Shown: one piece after another, positions 16,533 through 25,680 of the stretch | Layout: each line of letters starts with the position of its first letter | Numbering within the stretch: position 1 is the stretch's first letter | From: an uncultured Alcaligenaceae bacterium | GTDB taxonomy: Bacteria; Pseudomonadota; Gammaproteobacteria; Burkholderiales; Burkholderiaceae_B | Assembly: GCA_937908115.1 (NCBI GenBank) | Contig: CALEQZ010000035.1 | Coordinates: forward strand, 1 to 64,000 | Length of the DNA: 64,000 bases | Direction: 5' to 3' | Notes under the pieces: generated by a model | The model's database searches: none | The model's input: the letters and a program-made list of their open reading frames with translations, nothing else | Told to the model about the DNA's origin: nothing | Program-made: the position numbers and the translations under genes

Positions 16533-18263
16533 GTGTCATCGATAGCGCGATCCACGCCGGCCCGGCTCACTGCGCCGGCCACCAAGAAACTGCCCCGGCT
16601 GGCCTTGCTGGGCTTGGCCTTCGTCTATATCGTGGCGGGGCTGTTCGGGCGCGACCCGTGGAAGACCGACGACGTGGTGGGCGTGGCGACCATGCTCACC
16701 GCCCTGCGGCAAGGCGCGGACGCCTGGCTGCTGCCCCAGGTCGGCCACCTCGCCCACGCCCAAGACGGCCCGATGGTGACCTGGGTAGGCGCGCTGGCCA
16801 TCTGGCTGGCCGGCCCGATCATCGGCGAACTGAACGCTGCGCGGCTGCCCAACCTGCTGTGGTTCGGCCTGACGACCTGGGCGCTGTGGTACGGCACCTA
16901 TCTGCTGGGCCGGCGTCCGGAAGCGCAGCCGCTCGCCCTGCCCTTTGGCGGCGAGCCGACCGTGCGGGACTACGGCCGGATGCTGGCCGACGCCGCGCTG
17001 CTGTTGCTGATCGCCACGGCGGGCATCCTGCTGCGCACGCACGAAACCTCCGAAGTGCCGGCCATCATGGCCTTCCAGGCCACGGCCTATTACGCTGCCG
17101 CGCGCATGCTGGACCGCCCCCTGCTGGGCGCGGCCGTGCTCGCCCTGTCCGTGGCCGGCGCTTTCCTGACCCGCTCCTGGCCGGGCACCCTGCCCATCGT
17201 GATCGCGCTGGGCCTGCTGCTGCAGCCGCGCAGTCCGCTGTGGCCGGTGCGGCGCTGGCTGCTGGCTGCCATGGGCGTCGGGGCACTGCTGGCGCTGGCG
17301 TGGTGGATTCCGGCGGCGCGCACCAGCGAGTACTGGGTCCGGAACTGGCAGCTCTGGAACGAATCGGTTTTCGGCGTGCCGCAGATCGGCGACGCCCTGC
17401 GCACGCTGCGTGACATGCCCTGGTTTTTGTGGCCAACCTGGCCGCTGGCGATCCTGGCGGTATGGCGCTGGCGCGACTGGCTGACCGCCCCGCACGTCTG
17501 GGTGCCGCTGTCCTTCGCGCTGGGCACGCTGCTGTTGCTGCCGGCCATGGTGCAGCCGTCCGAGCCAGAGTTCATGATGCTGGTCGTGCCGTGCGCCGTG
17601 CTGGCCGCGTTTTCGCTGCCCACCTTGCGCCGCGGCATCGTCAATACGCTGGACTGGTTCGCCGTCATGTGCTTTTCGCTGACGGCAGCCACGGTCTGGC
17701 TCGGATGGGTCGCGCTGCATTTCGGCTGGCCGCGCAAGATCGCGGGCAACATCGCCAGGCAGACGGCCGGGTTCGAGCCCCAAATATCCTGGCTGGCTTG
17801 CCTGGCTGCGGTGGCGGTGACGCTGGCCTGGGTGGCAGTCGTGCGCTGGCGCGTGCGCACCAAGCCGGCGGTGCTGTGGCGCGGCACCGTACTGTCGGCT
17901 TGCGGCCTGGCCACGACCTGGGTGCTGCTGGTACTGCTGTGGCTGCCGGCGGTCGATTACGCGCGCAGCTACCGGACCGTGTCCGCGGAGCTGGCCGAGG
18001 CGATCGAGCGTGAGCGCCGGCCAGGCGAATGCCTGCGCGCGCTCAGCGTAGGCGCCGGCCAGCGCGCGTCCTTCCTGGTCTTCGAAGGCATAGACTTCAC
18101 CTACGATTCGGCTTGCACCCTGGTGCTGCAGCAGACCAGCCGGGAATCGGTGCGCGACGGCACGGCGGCCTATAGCGATAGCGCCGCCGTCCTGTGGGAA
18201 GGCAGCCGGCGGGCCGACCGGCACGAGCTGTTCCGCCTGCTGCGCGTGCCCGGTCGCAAATGA
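16533..18263 (+). CDS. GT39/ArnT-like polytopic membrane glycosyltransferase
   Basis: About 576 residues with roughly ten or more hydrophobic membrane segments (for example LALLGLAFVYIVAG, LLWFGLTTWALWYG, LLLLIATAGILL, TLPIVIALGLLL, LLAAMGVGALLALAWW). The first periplasmic loop has DPWKTDDVVGVATM, corresponding to the acidic motif of the PMT/ArnT superfamily that uses polyprenyl-phosphate sugars. The acceptor is unknown (lipid A, LPS core or protein). The GTG at 16533 (MSSIARST) is chosen; a GTG at 16437 is possible but sits next to the rpmE2 terminator. The stop overlaps the MATE start (ATGA), so the two are coupled. Confidence 0.75.
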   Translation: MSSIARSTPARLTAPATKKLPRLALLGLAFVYIVAGLFGRDPWKTDDVVGVATMLTALRQGADAWLLPQVGHLAHAQDGPMVTWVGALAIWLAGPIIGELNAARLPNLLWFGLTTWALWYGTYLLGRRPEAQPLALPFGGEPTVRDYGRMLADAALLLLIATAGILLRTHETSEVPAIMAFQATAYYAAARMLDRPLLGAAVLALSVAGAFLTRSWPGTLPIVIALGLLLQPRSPLWPVRRWLLAAMGVGALLALAWWIPAARTSEYWVRNWQLWNESVFGVPQIGDALRTLRDMPWFLWPTWPLAILAVWRWRDWLTAPHVWVPLSFALGTLLLLPAMVQPSEPEFMMLVVPCAVLAAFSLPTLRRGIVNTLDWFAVMCFSLTAATVWLGWVALHFGWPRKIAGNIARQTAGFEPQISWLACLAAVAVTLAWVAVVRWRVRTKPAVLWRGTVLSACGLATTWVLLVLLWLPAVDYARSYRTVSAELAEAIERERRPGECLRALSVGAGQRASFLVFEGIDFTYDSACTLVLQQTSRESVRDGTAAYSDSAAVLWEGSRRADRHELFRLLRVPGRK

Positions 18264-19663
18264 GCGCCGAAGTTTCCGGCAGCAGCCGGCGCGAGCTGCT
18301 GGGCCGCATCGTGCGACAGGCCTGGCCCGTACTGGTCAGCCAGTGGGCGGGCATTTCCTTCGGCGTGCTCGACACCGCCATGACCGGACACGCCAGCCCG
18401 GCCGATTTGGCCGCCATGGGGTTGGCTGCTTCGATCTACATCACCGTATTCGTCGGGCTGATGGGCGTGGTGCATGCGCTCATCCCCATCCTAGCCCAGC
18501 ATTTCGGCGCCGGCAGGCTGGCCGAGGTGGGCGCGACGTGGGGCCAGGGCATATGGCTGGCGCTGGCGCTGTCTGCCTGCGGCGCCGCGGTGCTGCTCTT
18601 TCCCGAGGCTTGGCTGACGATCTCCGGCGCGGTCGCCCCGCAGGTGCAGGCGCTGGTCTCGGGCTACCTGAAGGCGCTGGCCGTGGCGCTGCCGGCGGCG
18701 CTGATGTTCCGCACCGTCTATGCGCTGGGCAACGCGGTATCACGCCCCAAAGTGGTCATGACCATCAACCTCGCCGCGGTAGGTGTCAAGGCCCTGTGCA
18801 ACGGGTTGCTGATCTATGGGTCGCTGGGCTTGCCCGCGCTGGGGGCGGTCGGCGCCGGCGTGTCCACCGCCATCGCGTCCTGGTTCAGCTTGGCCGCGGG
18901 GCTGTGGGTACTATCCCATGACCCGGCATTCGCCCGCTTCGGCTTGCGCCTGGGCCGACCGCGCTGGGCAGCGCAGCGCGAGTTGCTGCGCCTGGGCCTG
19001 CCCATGGGCGGATCCTATCTGGTGGAGGTGATCGCCTTCACCTTCATGGCGCTGCTCGTGGCGCGCGAAGGCACCTTCGTCACCGGCGGCCACCAAATCC
19101 TGGCCAACCTGGCCGCGCTTTGCTACATGATGCCGATGGCCCTGGGCGTGGCCGGCGCCTCGCTGGCTGCCCAGGCGATCGGCGCGCAAGACCCGCGGCT
19201 GGCTGCCCGCACGGGGTCGGTCACGCTGGCGCTGGCACTTGCCGGCGCGCTGCTGACCGCCGCCATCGTATATGGCGGGCGGCAAACCATCGTCGGCCTA
19301 TACACCAGCGATGCACAGGTTGCCACCGTGGCCTTGGCGCTGCTGCCCATCTTGCCGCTCTTTCACCTGTCCGACGCGATGCAATGCGTCTCGTCGTACC
19401 TGCTGCGCGCCTACAAGGTAGCGCTGGTGCCCATGCTGATCCAGGCGGTGTCGCTGCTGCTCTTTGGCCTGGTCGGCGGGTGGTGGCTGGCGTTCGGGTC
19501 GGGCAGGCACAGCCTGGCTGCGCTGCGCGGCGTGCTGCCCGACCAAGCGCCCGCGGGCGCCTCGGTCATGTGGGCCATGGCAGCCCTGGGCTTGGCGCTG
19601 TCGGCGGCCCTGCTCTACGGTTGGTACCGCCGGGTCGCGCTCAACGCGGCCGCTTGTCGATGA
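18260..19663 (+). CDS. MATE-family multidrug/cation antiporter
   Basis: 467 residues with 12 predicted membrane segments in two homologous halves, as in NorM. Family motifs: PVLVSQWAGISFGVLDTAMTG in helix 1, LPALGAVGAGVSTAIASW, and LPMGGSYLVEVIAFTFMALLV opening the second half. Couples export to Na+ or H+ entry. Starts inside the stop of the glycosyltransferase gene (ATGA at 18260). Its 3' end overlaps that of paaK by 23 bp on the opposite strand. Substrate unknown; coupling to a glycosyltransferase may hint at an envelope role, but that is inference. Confidence 0.9.
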   Translation: MSAEVSGSSRRELLGRIVRQAWPVLVSQWAGISFGVLDTAMTGHASPADLAAMGLAASIYITVFVGLMGVVHALIPILAQHFGAGRLAEVGATWGQGIWLALALSACGAAVLLFPEAWLTISGAVAPQVQALVSGYLKALAVALPAALMFRTVYALGNAVSRPKVVMTINLAAVGVKALCNGLLIYGSLGLPALGAVGAGVSTAIASWFSLAAGLWVLSHDPAFARFGLRLGRPRWAAQRELLRLGLPMGGSYLVEVIAFTFMALLVAREGTFVTGGHQILANLAALCYMMPMALGVAGASLAAQAIGAQDPRLAARTGSVTLALALAGALLTAAIVYGGRQTIVGLYTSDAQVATVALALLPILPLFHLSDAMQCVSSYLLRAYKVALVPMLIQAVSLLLFGLVGGWWLAFGSGRHSLAALRGVLPDQAPAGASVMWAMAALGLALSAALLYGWYRRVALNAAACR

Positions 19664-20960
19664 CGCGCCGGGCCTTGCCGGTCAGGGTGCGCTCGACGCT
19701 GCCGCTGGGCATGACTTGCACCCTGGCGGTCACGCCTATGTAAGCCTTGATCGACTGTTGCAACCGCTCGGCGAGCTTGTCGCGGTCTGCCCCGGATAGG
19801 TGGTCGAATTCGCTGCGCACCTCGGTCAGCACCTCCAGTTCGTCCAGGTGTCCGGTGCGCGTCAGCACCAGCTGGTAGTGCGGGGCCAGCTCGGCGATCT
19901 TCAGGACCAACTCCTCGACCTGGGTGGGAAACAGGTTCACGCCGCGCACGATCAGCATATCGTCGCTGCGGCCGGTGATCTTGCCGATGCGGCGCATGCT
20001 GCGCGCCGTGGGCGGCAGCAAGCGGGTCAGGTCGCGCGTGCGGTAGCGAATGACCGGCATGGCCTCCTTGGTCAGCGACGTGAACACCAGCTCGCCGGGC
20101 TCGCCATCCGGCACCGGCTGGCCGGTGACTGGGTCGATGATCTCGGGATAGAAATGGTCCTCCCAGATCACCGGGCCGTCCTTGGCCTCCACGCACTCGC
20201 TGGCCACGCCCGGGCCCATGACTTCCGACAGCCCGTAGATGTCGACCGCGTCGATGCCGGCCTGCGCTTGCATGTCGGCGCGCATCTGCTCGGTCCAGGG
20301 CTCGGCGCCGAAGATGCCGGCGCGCAGCGACGTGCTGCGCGGATCGATGCCTTGGCGGCGCATCTCCTCCAGGATGTTGCAGAAGTAGGATGGCGTGACC
20401 ATGATGATGTCCGGCCGGAAATCCTGGATCAGTTGCACCTGCTTTTCGGTCTGGCCGCCGGACATGGGGATGACCGTGCAGCCGAGCTTCTCGGCGCCGT
20501 AGTGGGCGCCTAAGCCGCCCGTGAACAGGCCATAGCCGTAGGCCACGTGCACGATGTCGCCCGGCTTGCCGCCGGCGGCTCGGATCGACCGCGCCACGAG
20601 CTGCGCCCAGTTCTCGATGTCGCGCTGCGTGTAGCCAACCACGGTGGGCTTGCCGGTCGTGCCGCTGGAGGCGTGCACGCGCACGACCTGCTCGCGCGGA
20701 ACGGCGAACATGCCGAACGGGTAGTTCTCGCGCAGGTCCTGCTTGGTGGTGAAGGGAAACTTCGCCAGGTCCGCAAGCGTCTTCAGGTCGTCGGGATGCA
20801 CCCCCGCTGCGTCGAAGGCCTTGCGGTAATGTGGCACGTTGGCGTAGGCGTGCGCCAGCGTCCAACGCAGCCGCTCGAGCTGCAACGCCTCGATCTCGTC
20901 GCGGCTGGCGTGTTCGATGGGGTGCAGCCCGGGACGGCGGGTGGCGGTGGCCGTATTCAT
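19641..20960 (-). CDS. paaK: Phenylacetate-CoA ligase
   Basis: Activates phenylacetate with ATP and CoA, the first step of the paa pathway. 439 residues, family length. Motifs: VRVHASSGTTGKPTVVGYT (~100-118, phosphate loop), IYGLSEVMGPGVASEC (A5-like), YRTRDLTRLLPP, and ITGRSDDMLIVRGVNLFP (A8 hinge); the C-terminal KAYIGVTARVQVMPSGSVERTLTGKARRV contains the A10 Lys. The ATG at 20960 follows AGGAG. Last gene of the paa cluster, 74 bp after paaI. Confidence 0.97.
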   Translation of the reverse strand: MNTATATRRPGLHPIEHASRDEIEALQLERLRWTLAHAYANVPHYRKAFDAAGVHPDDLKTLADLAKFPFTTKQDLRENYPFGMFAVPREQVVRVHASSGTTGKPTVVGYTQRDIENWAQLVARSIRAAGGKPGDIVHVAYGYGLFTGGLGAHYGAEKLGCTVIPMSGGQTEKQVQLIQDFRPDIIMVTPSYFCNILEEMRRQGIDPRSTSLRAGIFGAEPWTEQMRADMQAQAGIDAVDIYGLSEVMGPGVASECVEAKDGPVIWEDHFYPEIIDPVTGQPVPDGEPGELVFTSLTKEAMPVIRYRTRDLTRLLPPTARSMRRIGKITGRSDDMLIVRGVNLFPTQVEELVLKIAELAPHYQLVLTRTGHLDELEVLTEVRSEFDHLSGADRDKLAERLQQSIKAYIGVTARVQVMPSGSVERTLTGKARRVIDKRPR

Positions 20961-21034
20961 CGTTGTCTCCTCTCGCTCTCTCGATTCTGCGTGGTCGGCG
21001 GCAGGGGTTGCTTTTCTTGCGCCCGTAGCGGGGT

Positions 21035-21508
21035 TCAGCTTGGGTCGGACGATCCGATCACCTGCCCGGTGATGCGGTAGGACCGCCCACGGAACAGGGC
21101 GATGTTGCGCCCGTCCTGGTTAGTCACGACGACGTCATAGACGCCGGTGCGGCCGGCGAGCGAGCGCTCCTGCGCGCGGGCGGTCAGCATGTCGCCCTCA
21201 TGGGCGGGCGCTAGGTAATCGATGGTGCAACCCGAGGCCACGGTGGCTTGGTTGCGCGAATTGCAGGCGAACGCAAAGGTGCTGTCGGCCAGCGCGAAAA
21301 TGAACCCGCCGTGGCAGGTCTTGTGGCCGTTGAGCATGTCCGCGCGCACGCGCATGGTCATGCTGGCATGACCAGGGCCAATGGACACGAGCTTCATGCC
21401 CAGCCCCTGCGAGGCCGCATCGGCGGCATACATGGCCGCGCCCGCCGCCTGCGCAAGCGCCTGGGGATCGTCCGGCACGGGTGCCGCTTGGCTGCCGTCG
21501 CCCATCAT
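21035..21508 (-). CDS. paaI: Hydroxyphenylacetyl-CoA thioesterase PaaI
   Basis: A hot-dog-fold thioesterase of 157 residues that recycles CoA from dead-end phenylacetyl-CoA derivatives. NGHKTCHGGFIFALADSTFAFACNS contains the helix with the catalytic Asp. The start codon overlaps the paaG stop by 4 bp. Confidence 0.93.
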   Translation of the reverse strand: MMGDGSQAAPVPDDPQALAQAAGAAMYAADAASQGLGMKLVSIGPGHASMTMRVRADMLNGHKTCHGGFIFALADSTFAFACNSRNQATVASGCTIDYLAPAHEGDMLTARAQERSLAGRTGVYDVVVTNQDGRNIALFRGRSYRITGQVIGSSDPS

Positions 21509-22293
21509 TGCCCCTTGAATTTCGGTTCGCGCTTTTCCAGGAAGGCCGATACGCCTTCGGCGTAGTCGGCGCTGCGCCCCAGTTCGCGCATCAGGTCCCG
21601 CTCCAGGTCGAGCTGCTCATCCAGCGTGTTGTCCAGGCTGGCGTCGAGCGCCCGCTTGGTGGCCGCCAGCCCGCGCGTGGGCGCCTGGGCAAAATGGACG
21701 GCCAGCCGCTGCAGTTCGGCCTCGAATGCATCGTCAGCCACGCAGCGCCAGATCAGCCCCCAATCCTCGGCCTGCCGCGCGCTGATCCGATCGCCCAGCA
21801 TGGCCAGCCCGAAAGCGCGCGCCCGCCCGACGAGCCGCGGCAGCATGTAGGTGCCGCCGGTGTCGGGCAGCAGCCCCAGACGGCAGAACGACTGGATGAA
21901 GCTGGCGGACTCCTTGGCGATGACGATGTCGCCGGCCAGCGCCAGGTTGGCGCCCGCACCGGCAGCCACGCCGTTGACGCCCACGATCACCGGCATGGGT
22001 AGCGCGCGCAGGCGCCGCACCAGCGGCGCGTAGAAGCGTTCGATCGTCGAGCCCAGGTCGACCGGCTCGGCACCCGGCGCCATCTGGCGCTCGCCCAGGT
22101 CCTGGCCGGCGCAAAAGCCGCGGCCGGCGCCAGTGATCACCAGCACGCGGGCCCCTTGGCCTTCGACTTTGCCCAGCGCATCGGCGACCTCGCCGTGCAT
22201 GCGCGCGGTAAAGCTATTGAGTTTTTCCGGCCGGTTCAGCGTCAGCCGCGCGATACCGTCCGACAGGTCGAAAAGGATGTCCTCGTAAGTCAT
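21505..22293 (-). CDS. paaG: 1,2-epoxyphenylacetyl-CoA isomerase PaaG
   Basis: A crotonase-fold enzyme turning the ring epoxide into the oxepin. 262 residues. ITGAGRGFCAGQDLGER (oxyanion hole) and VNGVAAGAGANLALAGDIVIA are the crotonase signatures; LGLLPDTGGTYMLPRLVG carries the catalytic Asp typical of PaaG and contrasts with the Glu pair of ordinary hydratases. It sits 9 bp after paaN and overlaps paaI. Confidence 0.93.
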   Translation of the reverse strand: MTYEDILFDLSDGIARLTLNRPEKLNSFTARMHGEVADALGKVEGQGARVLVITGAGRGFCAGQDLGERQMAPGAEPVDLGSTIERFYAPLVRRLRALPMPVIVGVNGVAAGAGANLALAGDIVIAKESASFIQSFCRLGLLPDTGGTYMLPRLVGRARAFGLAMLGDRISARQAEDWGLIWRCVADDAFEAELQRLAVHFAQAPTRGLAATKRALDASLDNTLDEQLDLERDLMRELGRSADYAEGVSAFLEKREPKFKGQ

Positions 22294-22302
22294 GCATCGC
22301 TC

Positions 22303-23982
22303 CTATGCCGCGGCCGGCTGCACGTGCCTGCGCGTCTGTACCACGCGGAAACGGTTGGCCACGAAGGCACCGTCGCACAGGGATGCATTGGCCGCCGGGT
22401 TCGCGCCGGTGCCATGAAAGTCGCTGAAGGCCGCAGACTGGTTGACGAACACCGGCCCCGTAAGATTAAGCGACAACGCCACGCCTGCCATTTCTGCGAC
22501 CTCGCGCACCTGCTCGGCCACCCCGGCATCGGTGGTATAGGCCGACAGCGTCATCGCGCCGTGCTCGCGCGCCACGCGGCCGGCCAGTTCCAGGCTGTGG
22601 GCGGTCGAATCGGTGGCGACCACGAAGGCGACCGGGCCGAACCATTCGCGCAGGATAGCCTCGTTGCCGGCACGCGCCGAAAGCAGCAGGGGCGTGCGCA
22701 CGCGCGCGCCGGCAAACTGTGGATGCGCCAGGCTGCGGCTGTCGGCGATGACCGGCAGTCCGAGCGCACGCGCCTGCTCGATGCGCGCAGCCACGGCCTC
22801 GCTTTGGATGGCGCCGGTCAGTTCGACCGCCTTGGCCGGGTCGGCCGTCAGCTTTTCCAGCGCCGCGGCCAGCCCCCGGGCGACCTCATCGAAGGTCATG
22901 CGCCCCTGCGGCGTGACGATGCCGCCGGCGGGCACGTAAATGTTCTGCGGCGCGGTGCACATCTGCCCCGAATACAGCGCCAAGGAAAACGCCAGGTTGC
23001 GCGCCATGCCCGGAAAATCGTCGGTCGAATCGACGATGACCTGGTTGACCCCGGCCTTTTCGGTGTAGACCTGGGCCTGGCGCGCGTTCGCTTCCAGCCA
23101 CTGCCCGTTGGCAGAGCTGCCGGTAAAGTCGATGATCTTGACCTCCGGCCGCAGCGCAAGCGCCTGTGGCGTATCGTCGCCGGCCTCGTGCGCAGCCAAC
23201 TGCACCACGTCCGGGTCCAGGCCCGCCTCGCCAAGCACCTCGCGCGCGACCTGCACGGTGATCGCCAGCGGCAGGATGGCCGAAGGATGGGGCTTGACGA
23301 TGACGGTATTGCCGGTAGCCAGGCTGGCGAACAGGCCGGGATAGCCGTTCCAGGTCGGGAAGGTGGCGCAGCCGATGACCAGCGCCGTGCCGCGCGGCAC
23401 GATGGAAAAACGCTTTTCCATGCGGATCGGCTCATGCTTGCCTTGGGGTTTTTCCCAGATGACCGACTCGGGCACGGCCGACATTTCGCGCCAGGCATAG
23501 GCCACGGCTTCCAGCCCGCGGTCCTGGGCATGCGGCCCGCCTGCCTGGAAGGCCATCATGAAGCCTTGGCCAGTGGTGTGCTGCACGGCGTGGGCAAGCT
23601 CGAAGCTGCGCTTGTTCAGCCGCTGCAGGATCTCCAGGCACACCCCCACCCACGCGCGCGGGCCGGCGCGACGCCAAGCCTGGCCGGCCCGCTCGGCCGC
23701 CGCGACCAGGGCCTGCGGCGAGATGCGCGGATAGGTGATGCCCAGCGCAAAGCCGTAGGGCGACGCCTCGCCGCCCACGGCCCCCATGTCGCCCTCGACC
23801 TGCAAGGCGAAGGGCTTGTTCAGCTGCGCCTCGAAAGCGACGCGGCCTTGCTCGGCCGCAGCCTCGCCGTAGACGCGCGGGCTGGGCGACTCGGGAAACG
23901 GACTCCAGTAGGCGCGGCTGGCGATCGCCGCCAGCGCCTGCTGCAGCATCTCCTGGTGGCGTTCGAACAGATCCGGTTGCAC
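22303..23982 (-). CDS. paaN: Phenylacetate degradation protein PaaN (aldehyde dehydrogenase-like)
   Basis: 559 residues of the NAD(P)-dependent aldehyde dehydrogenase superfamily, the PaaN type that oxidises the ring-opening semialdehyde. Visible: IGCATFPTWNGYPGLFASLATGN, KPHPSAILPL, IDFTGSSANGQWLE (nucleotide region), and SGQMCTAPQNIYVP with the catalytic Cys. It differs from E. coli PaaZ (~680 residues) by lacking the C-terminal MaoC-like hydratase domain. The start is GTG at 23982 with AAGGAG 8 nt upstream; the open frame runs on to 24309 inside paaE. Placed 44 bp after paaE and 9 bp before paaG. Confidence 0.92.
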   Translation of the reverse strand: MQPDLFERHQEMLQQALAAIASRAYWSPFPESPSPRVYGEAAAEQGRVAFEAQLNKPFALQVEGDMGAVGGEASPYGFALGITYPRISPQALVAAAERAGQAWRRAGPRAWVGVCLEILQRLNKRSFELAHAVQHTTGQGFMMAFQAGGPHAQDRGLEAVAYAWREMSAVPESVIWEKPQGKHEPIRMEKRFSIVPRGTALVIGCATFPTWNGYPGLFASLATGNTVIVKPHPSAILPLAITVQVAREVLGEAGLDPDVVQLAAHEAGDDTPQALALRPEVKIIDFTGSSANGQWLEANARQAQVYTEKAGVNQVIVDSTDDFPGMARNLAFSLALYSGQMCTAPQNIYVPAGGIVTPQGRMTFDEVARGLAAALEKLTADPAKAVELTGAIQSEAVAARIEQARALGLPVIADSRSLAHPQFAGARVRTPLLLSARAGNEAILREWFGPVAFVVATDSTAHSLELAGRVAREHGAMTLSAYTTDAGVAEQVREVAEMAGVALSLNLTGPVFVNQSAAFSDFHGTGANPAANASLCDGAFVANRFRVVQTRRHVQPAAA

Positions 23983-24026
23983 GTCGATATCTCCTTTGGT
24001 CGAGCGCGGCGCCAGGCGCCGCGCCT

Positions 24027-25118
24027 TCAGGTTTCCTGGTCGAAATCCAGCACCAGCCGGTCGCTGACCGGGTAGCTCTGGCAGGTCAGCACGAAACCGC
24101 GGGCGATTTCGTAGTCTTCGAGCGCGAAGTTCGCGTCCATGTCGACTTCGCCTTCGACGACCTTGCAGCGACAGGTCGAGCATACGCCGCCCTTGCAGGA
24201 ATACGGCAGTTCTATGCCTTGCGCAAGCGCCGCGTCGAGCACGCTGTGGCGGTTCTTGTCGATGACGAAGCTGCGGCTGCGCCCGTCCTGCACCACGGTC
24301 ACCTCGCACTGCCCCTTGCCGGGCGCAAGCCGGGGCTCCACGCCAGTGCGCAGCGCGCGCGGGCCGCGCGGCGCGCCGAACAGCTCGAACTTGATGCGAT
24401 CACGCGGCACGCCCTTGCGCTGCAGGCTTTGCACCACTTCTTCGGTCATGGACTGGGGGCCGCACACGAACGCGTAGTCGATGCTTGCCGGATCCAGCCA
24501 GACGGTCAGCAGCCGCTCGACCTTGGCTCCATCCAGCCTGCCGTTGAATAGCTCGATGTCCTGAACCTCCCGGCTCATGACGTAGATGACCGAGAACCGG
24601 TCCATGTAGCGGTTCTTCAGATCTTCGATCTCTTCGCGCAGCAGCACGGCCGACGACGCCCGGTTGCCGTAGAACAGCGTAAAGCGGCTGTGCGGCTCGA
24701 TTTCCAGCGCCGACTTCACCAGCGAAAACACCGGCGTGATCCCGCTGCCCACGGCGAAGGCGGCGTAATGGCGGCGGCTGGCCGGGTCGAAGTCGACGGT
24801 GAAGTTGCCCGCCGGCCCCATGACGTCGACCGCGTGCCCCGGTGCGAGCTCACGGTTGGCCCAGGACGAGAACACGCCGTCGTCGACGCGCTTGATCGCC
24901 ACGCGCAGCCGGCCGTCGCCGGGCGCGGCGCAGATCGAATACGAACGCCGCTGCTCCTGGCCGTCTATGACGGCGCGCAACGTCAAATATTGGCCAGGCC
25001 GGAAGGCAAACGCCGGCGCCAATGCCGGCGGCACGTCGAAGGTAACGACAATGGCGTCGCGCGTGTTGCGCGACACATCCCTGACCGTCAAGGTGTGGAA
25101 CTGCGATACAGCACTCAT
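24027..25118 (-). CDS. paaE: Phenylacetyl-CoA epoxidase reductase subunit PaaE
   Basis: Passes electrons from NADPH through FAD and a [2Fe-2S] cluster to PaaA. 363 residues: FAD domain (FRPGQYLTLRA; QRRSYSICA), NAD(P) domain (AVGSGITPVFSLVKSAL; FVCGPQSMTEEV), C-terminal plant-type ferredoxin with SCKGGVCSTCRCKV and a later Cys in LTCQSYP. The ATG at 25118 gives MSAVSQFHTLTV. Starts 4 bp after the paaD stop. Confidence 0.96.
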   Translation of the reverse strand: MSAVSQFHTLTVRDVSRNTRDAIVVTFDVPPALAPAFAFRPGQYLTLRAVIDGQEQRRSYSICAAPGDGRLRVAIKRVDDGVFSSWANRELAPGHAVDVMGPAGNFTVDFDPASRRHYAAFAVGSGITPVFSLVKSALEIEPHSRFTLFYGNRASSAVLLREEIEDLKNRYMDRFSVIYVMSREVQDIELFNGRLDGAKVERLLTVWLDPASIDYAFVCGPQSMTEEVVQSLQRKGVPRDRIKFELFGAPRGPRALRTGVEPRLAPGKGQCEVTVVQDGRSRSFVIDKNRHSVLDAALAQGIELPYSCKGGVCSTCRCKVVEGEVDMDANFALEDYEIARGFVLTCQSYPVSDRLVLDFDQET

Positions 25119-25122
25119 CGGG

Positions 25123-25680
25123 CTAATGCGGCTTGAAGTAATCGAACGGCTCGCGACAGGCGTGGCAACGGTAAAGGGCCTTGCACGCGGTGGAGCCGAA
25201 GCCGCTGACCAGGCTGGTGTCGCGCGACCCGCAGCGCGGGCACGCCACCCTGGGAGCCATGCGGCGCCAGGCAATGCCCGAGACGTCCACGGCCTGCTCG
25301 GCAGGCGGCGCGATGCCGTAGCCGCGCAAGGCTTGCCGCGCGCGCTCGGTCATCCAGTCCGTGGTCCAGGGCGGCGCCAGGCGCGTGTCGACGCGTACCT
25401 TGGCCACGCCTTGCCGGTGCAGCGCCTGCTCGATGCCGCGACGGATTTCCTGCATGGCCGGGCAGCCCGAATACGTCGGCGTGATGGTGACCACGCAGAC
25501 ATCGCCTTCCCAGGCGACGTCGCGCACCACGCCCAGGTCGACCACGGACAGCACGGGGATCTCCGGATCCGACACATCGTGCAGCCAGCGCAGCACCTGC
25601 TGCGGCTCGGCAAACGAAGGGTTGGGCGGCGCCGGCGCGGTGGCCCCGTCCCGCGCGCCGTGCCCGGGCGCGTTCACCAT
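25123..25680 (-). CDS. paaD: Phenylacetate degradation protein PaaD (SufT/MIP18-like)
   Basis: 185 residues. DUF59 domain (~30-125: VSDPEIPVLSVVDLGVVRDV, TPTYSGCPAM) thought to help mature the PaaE iron-sulfur cluster, then a zinc-ribbon end with CPRCGSRDT and CHACREPFDYF. The ATG at 25680 overlaps the paaC stop by 7 bp. Confidence 0.94.
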   Translation of the reverse strand: MVNAPGHGARDGATAPAPPNPSFAEPQQVLRWLHDVSDPEIPVLSVVDLGVVRDVAWEGDVCVVTITPTYSGCPAMQEIRRGIEQALHRQGVAKVRVDTRLAPPWTTDWMTERARQALRGYGIAPPAEQAVDVSGIAWRRMAPRVACPRCGSRDTSLVSGFGSTACKALYRCHACREPFDYFKPH

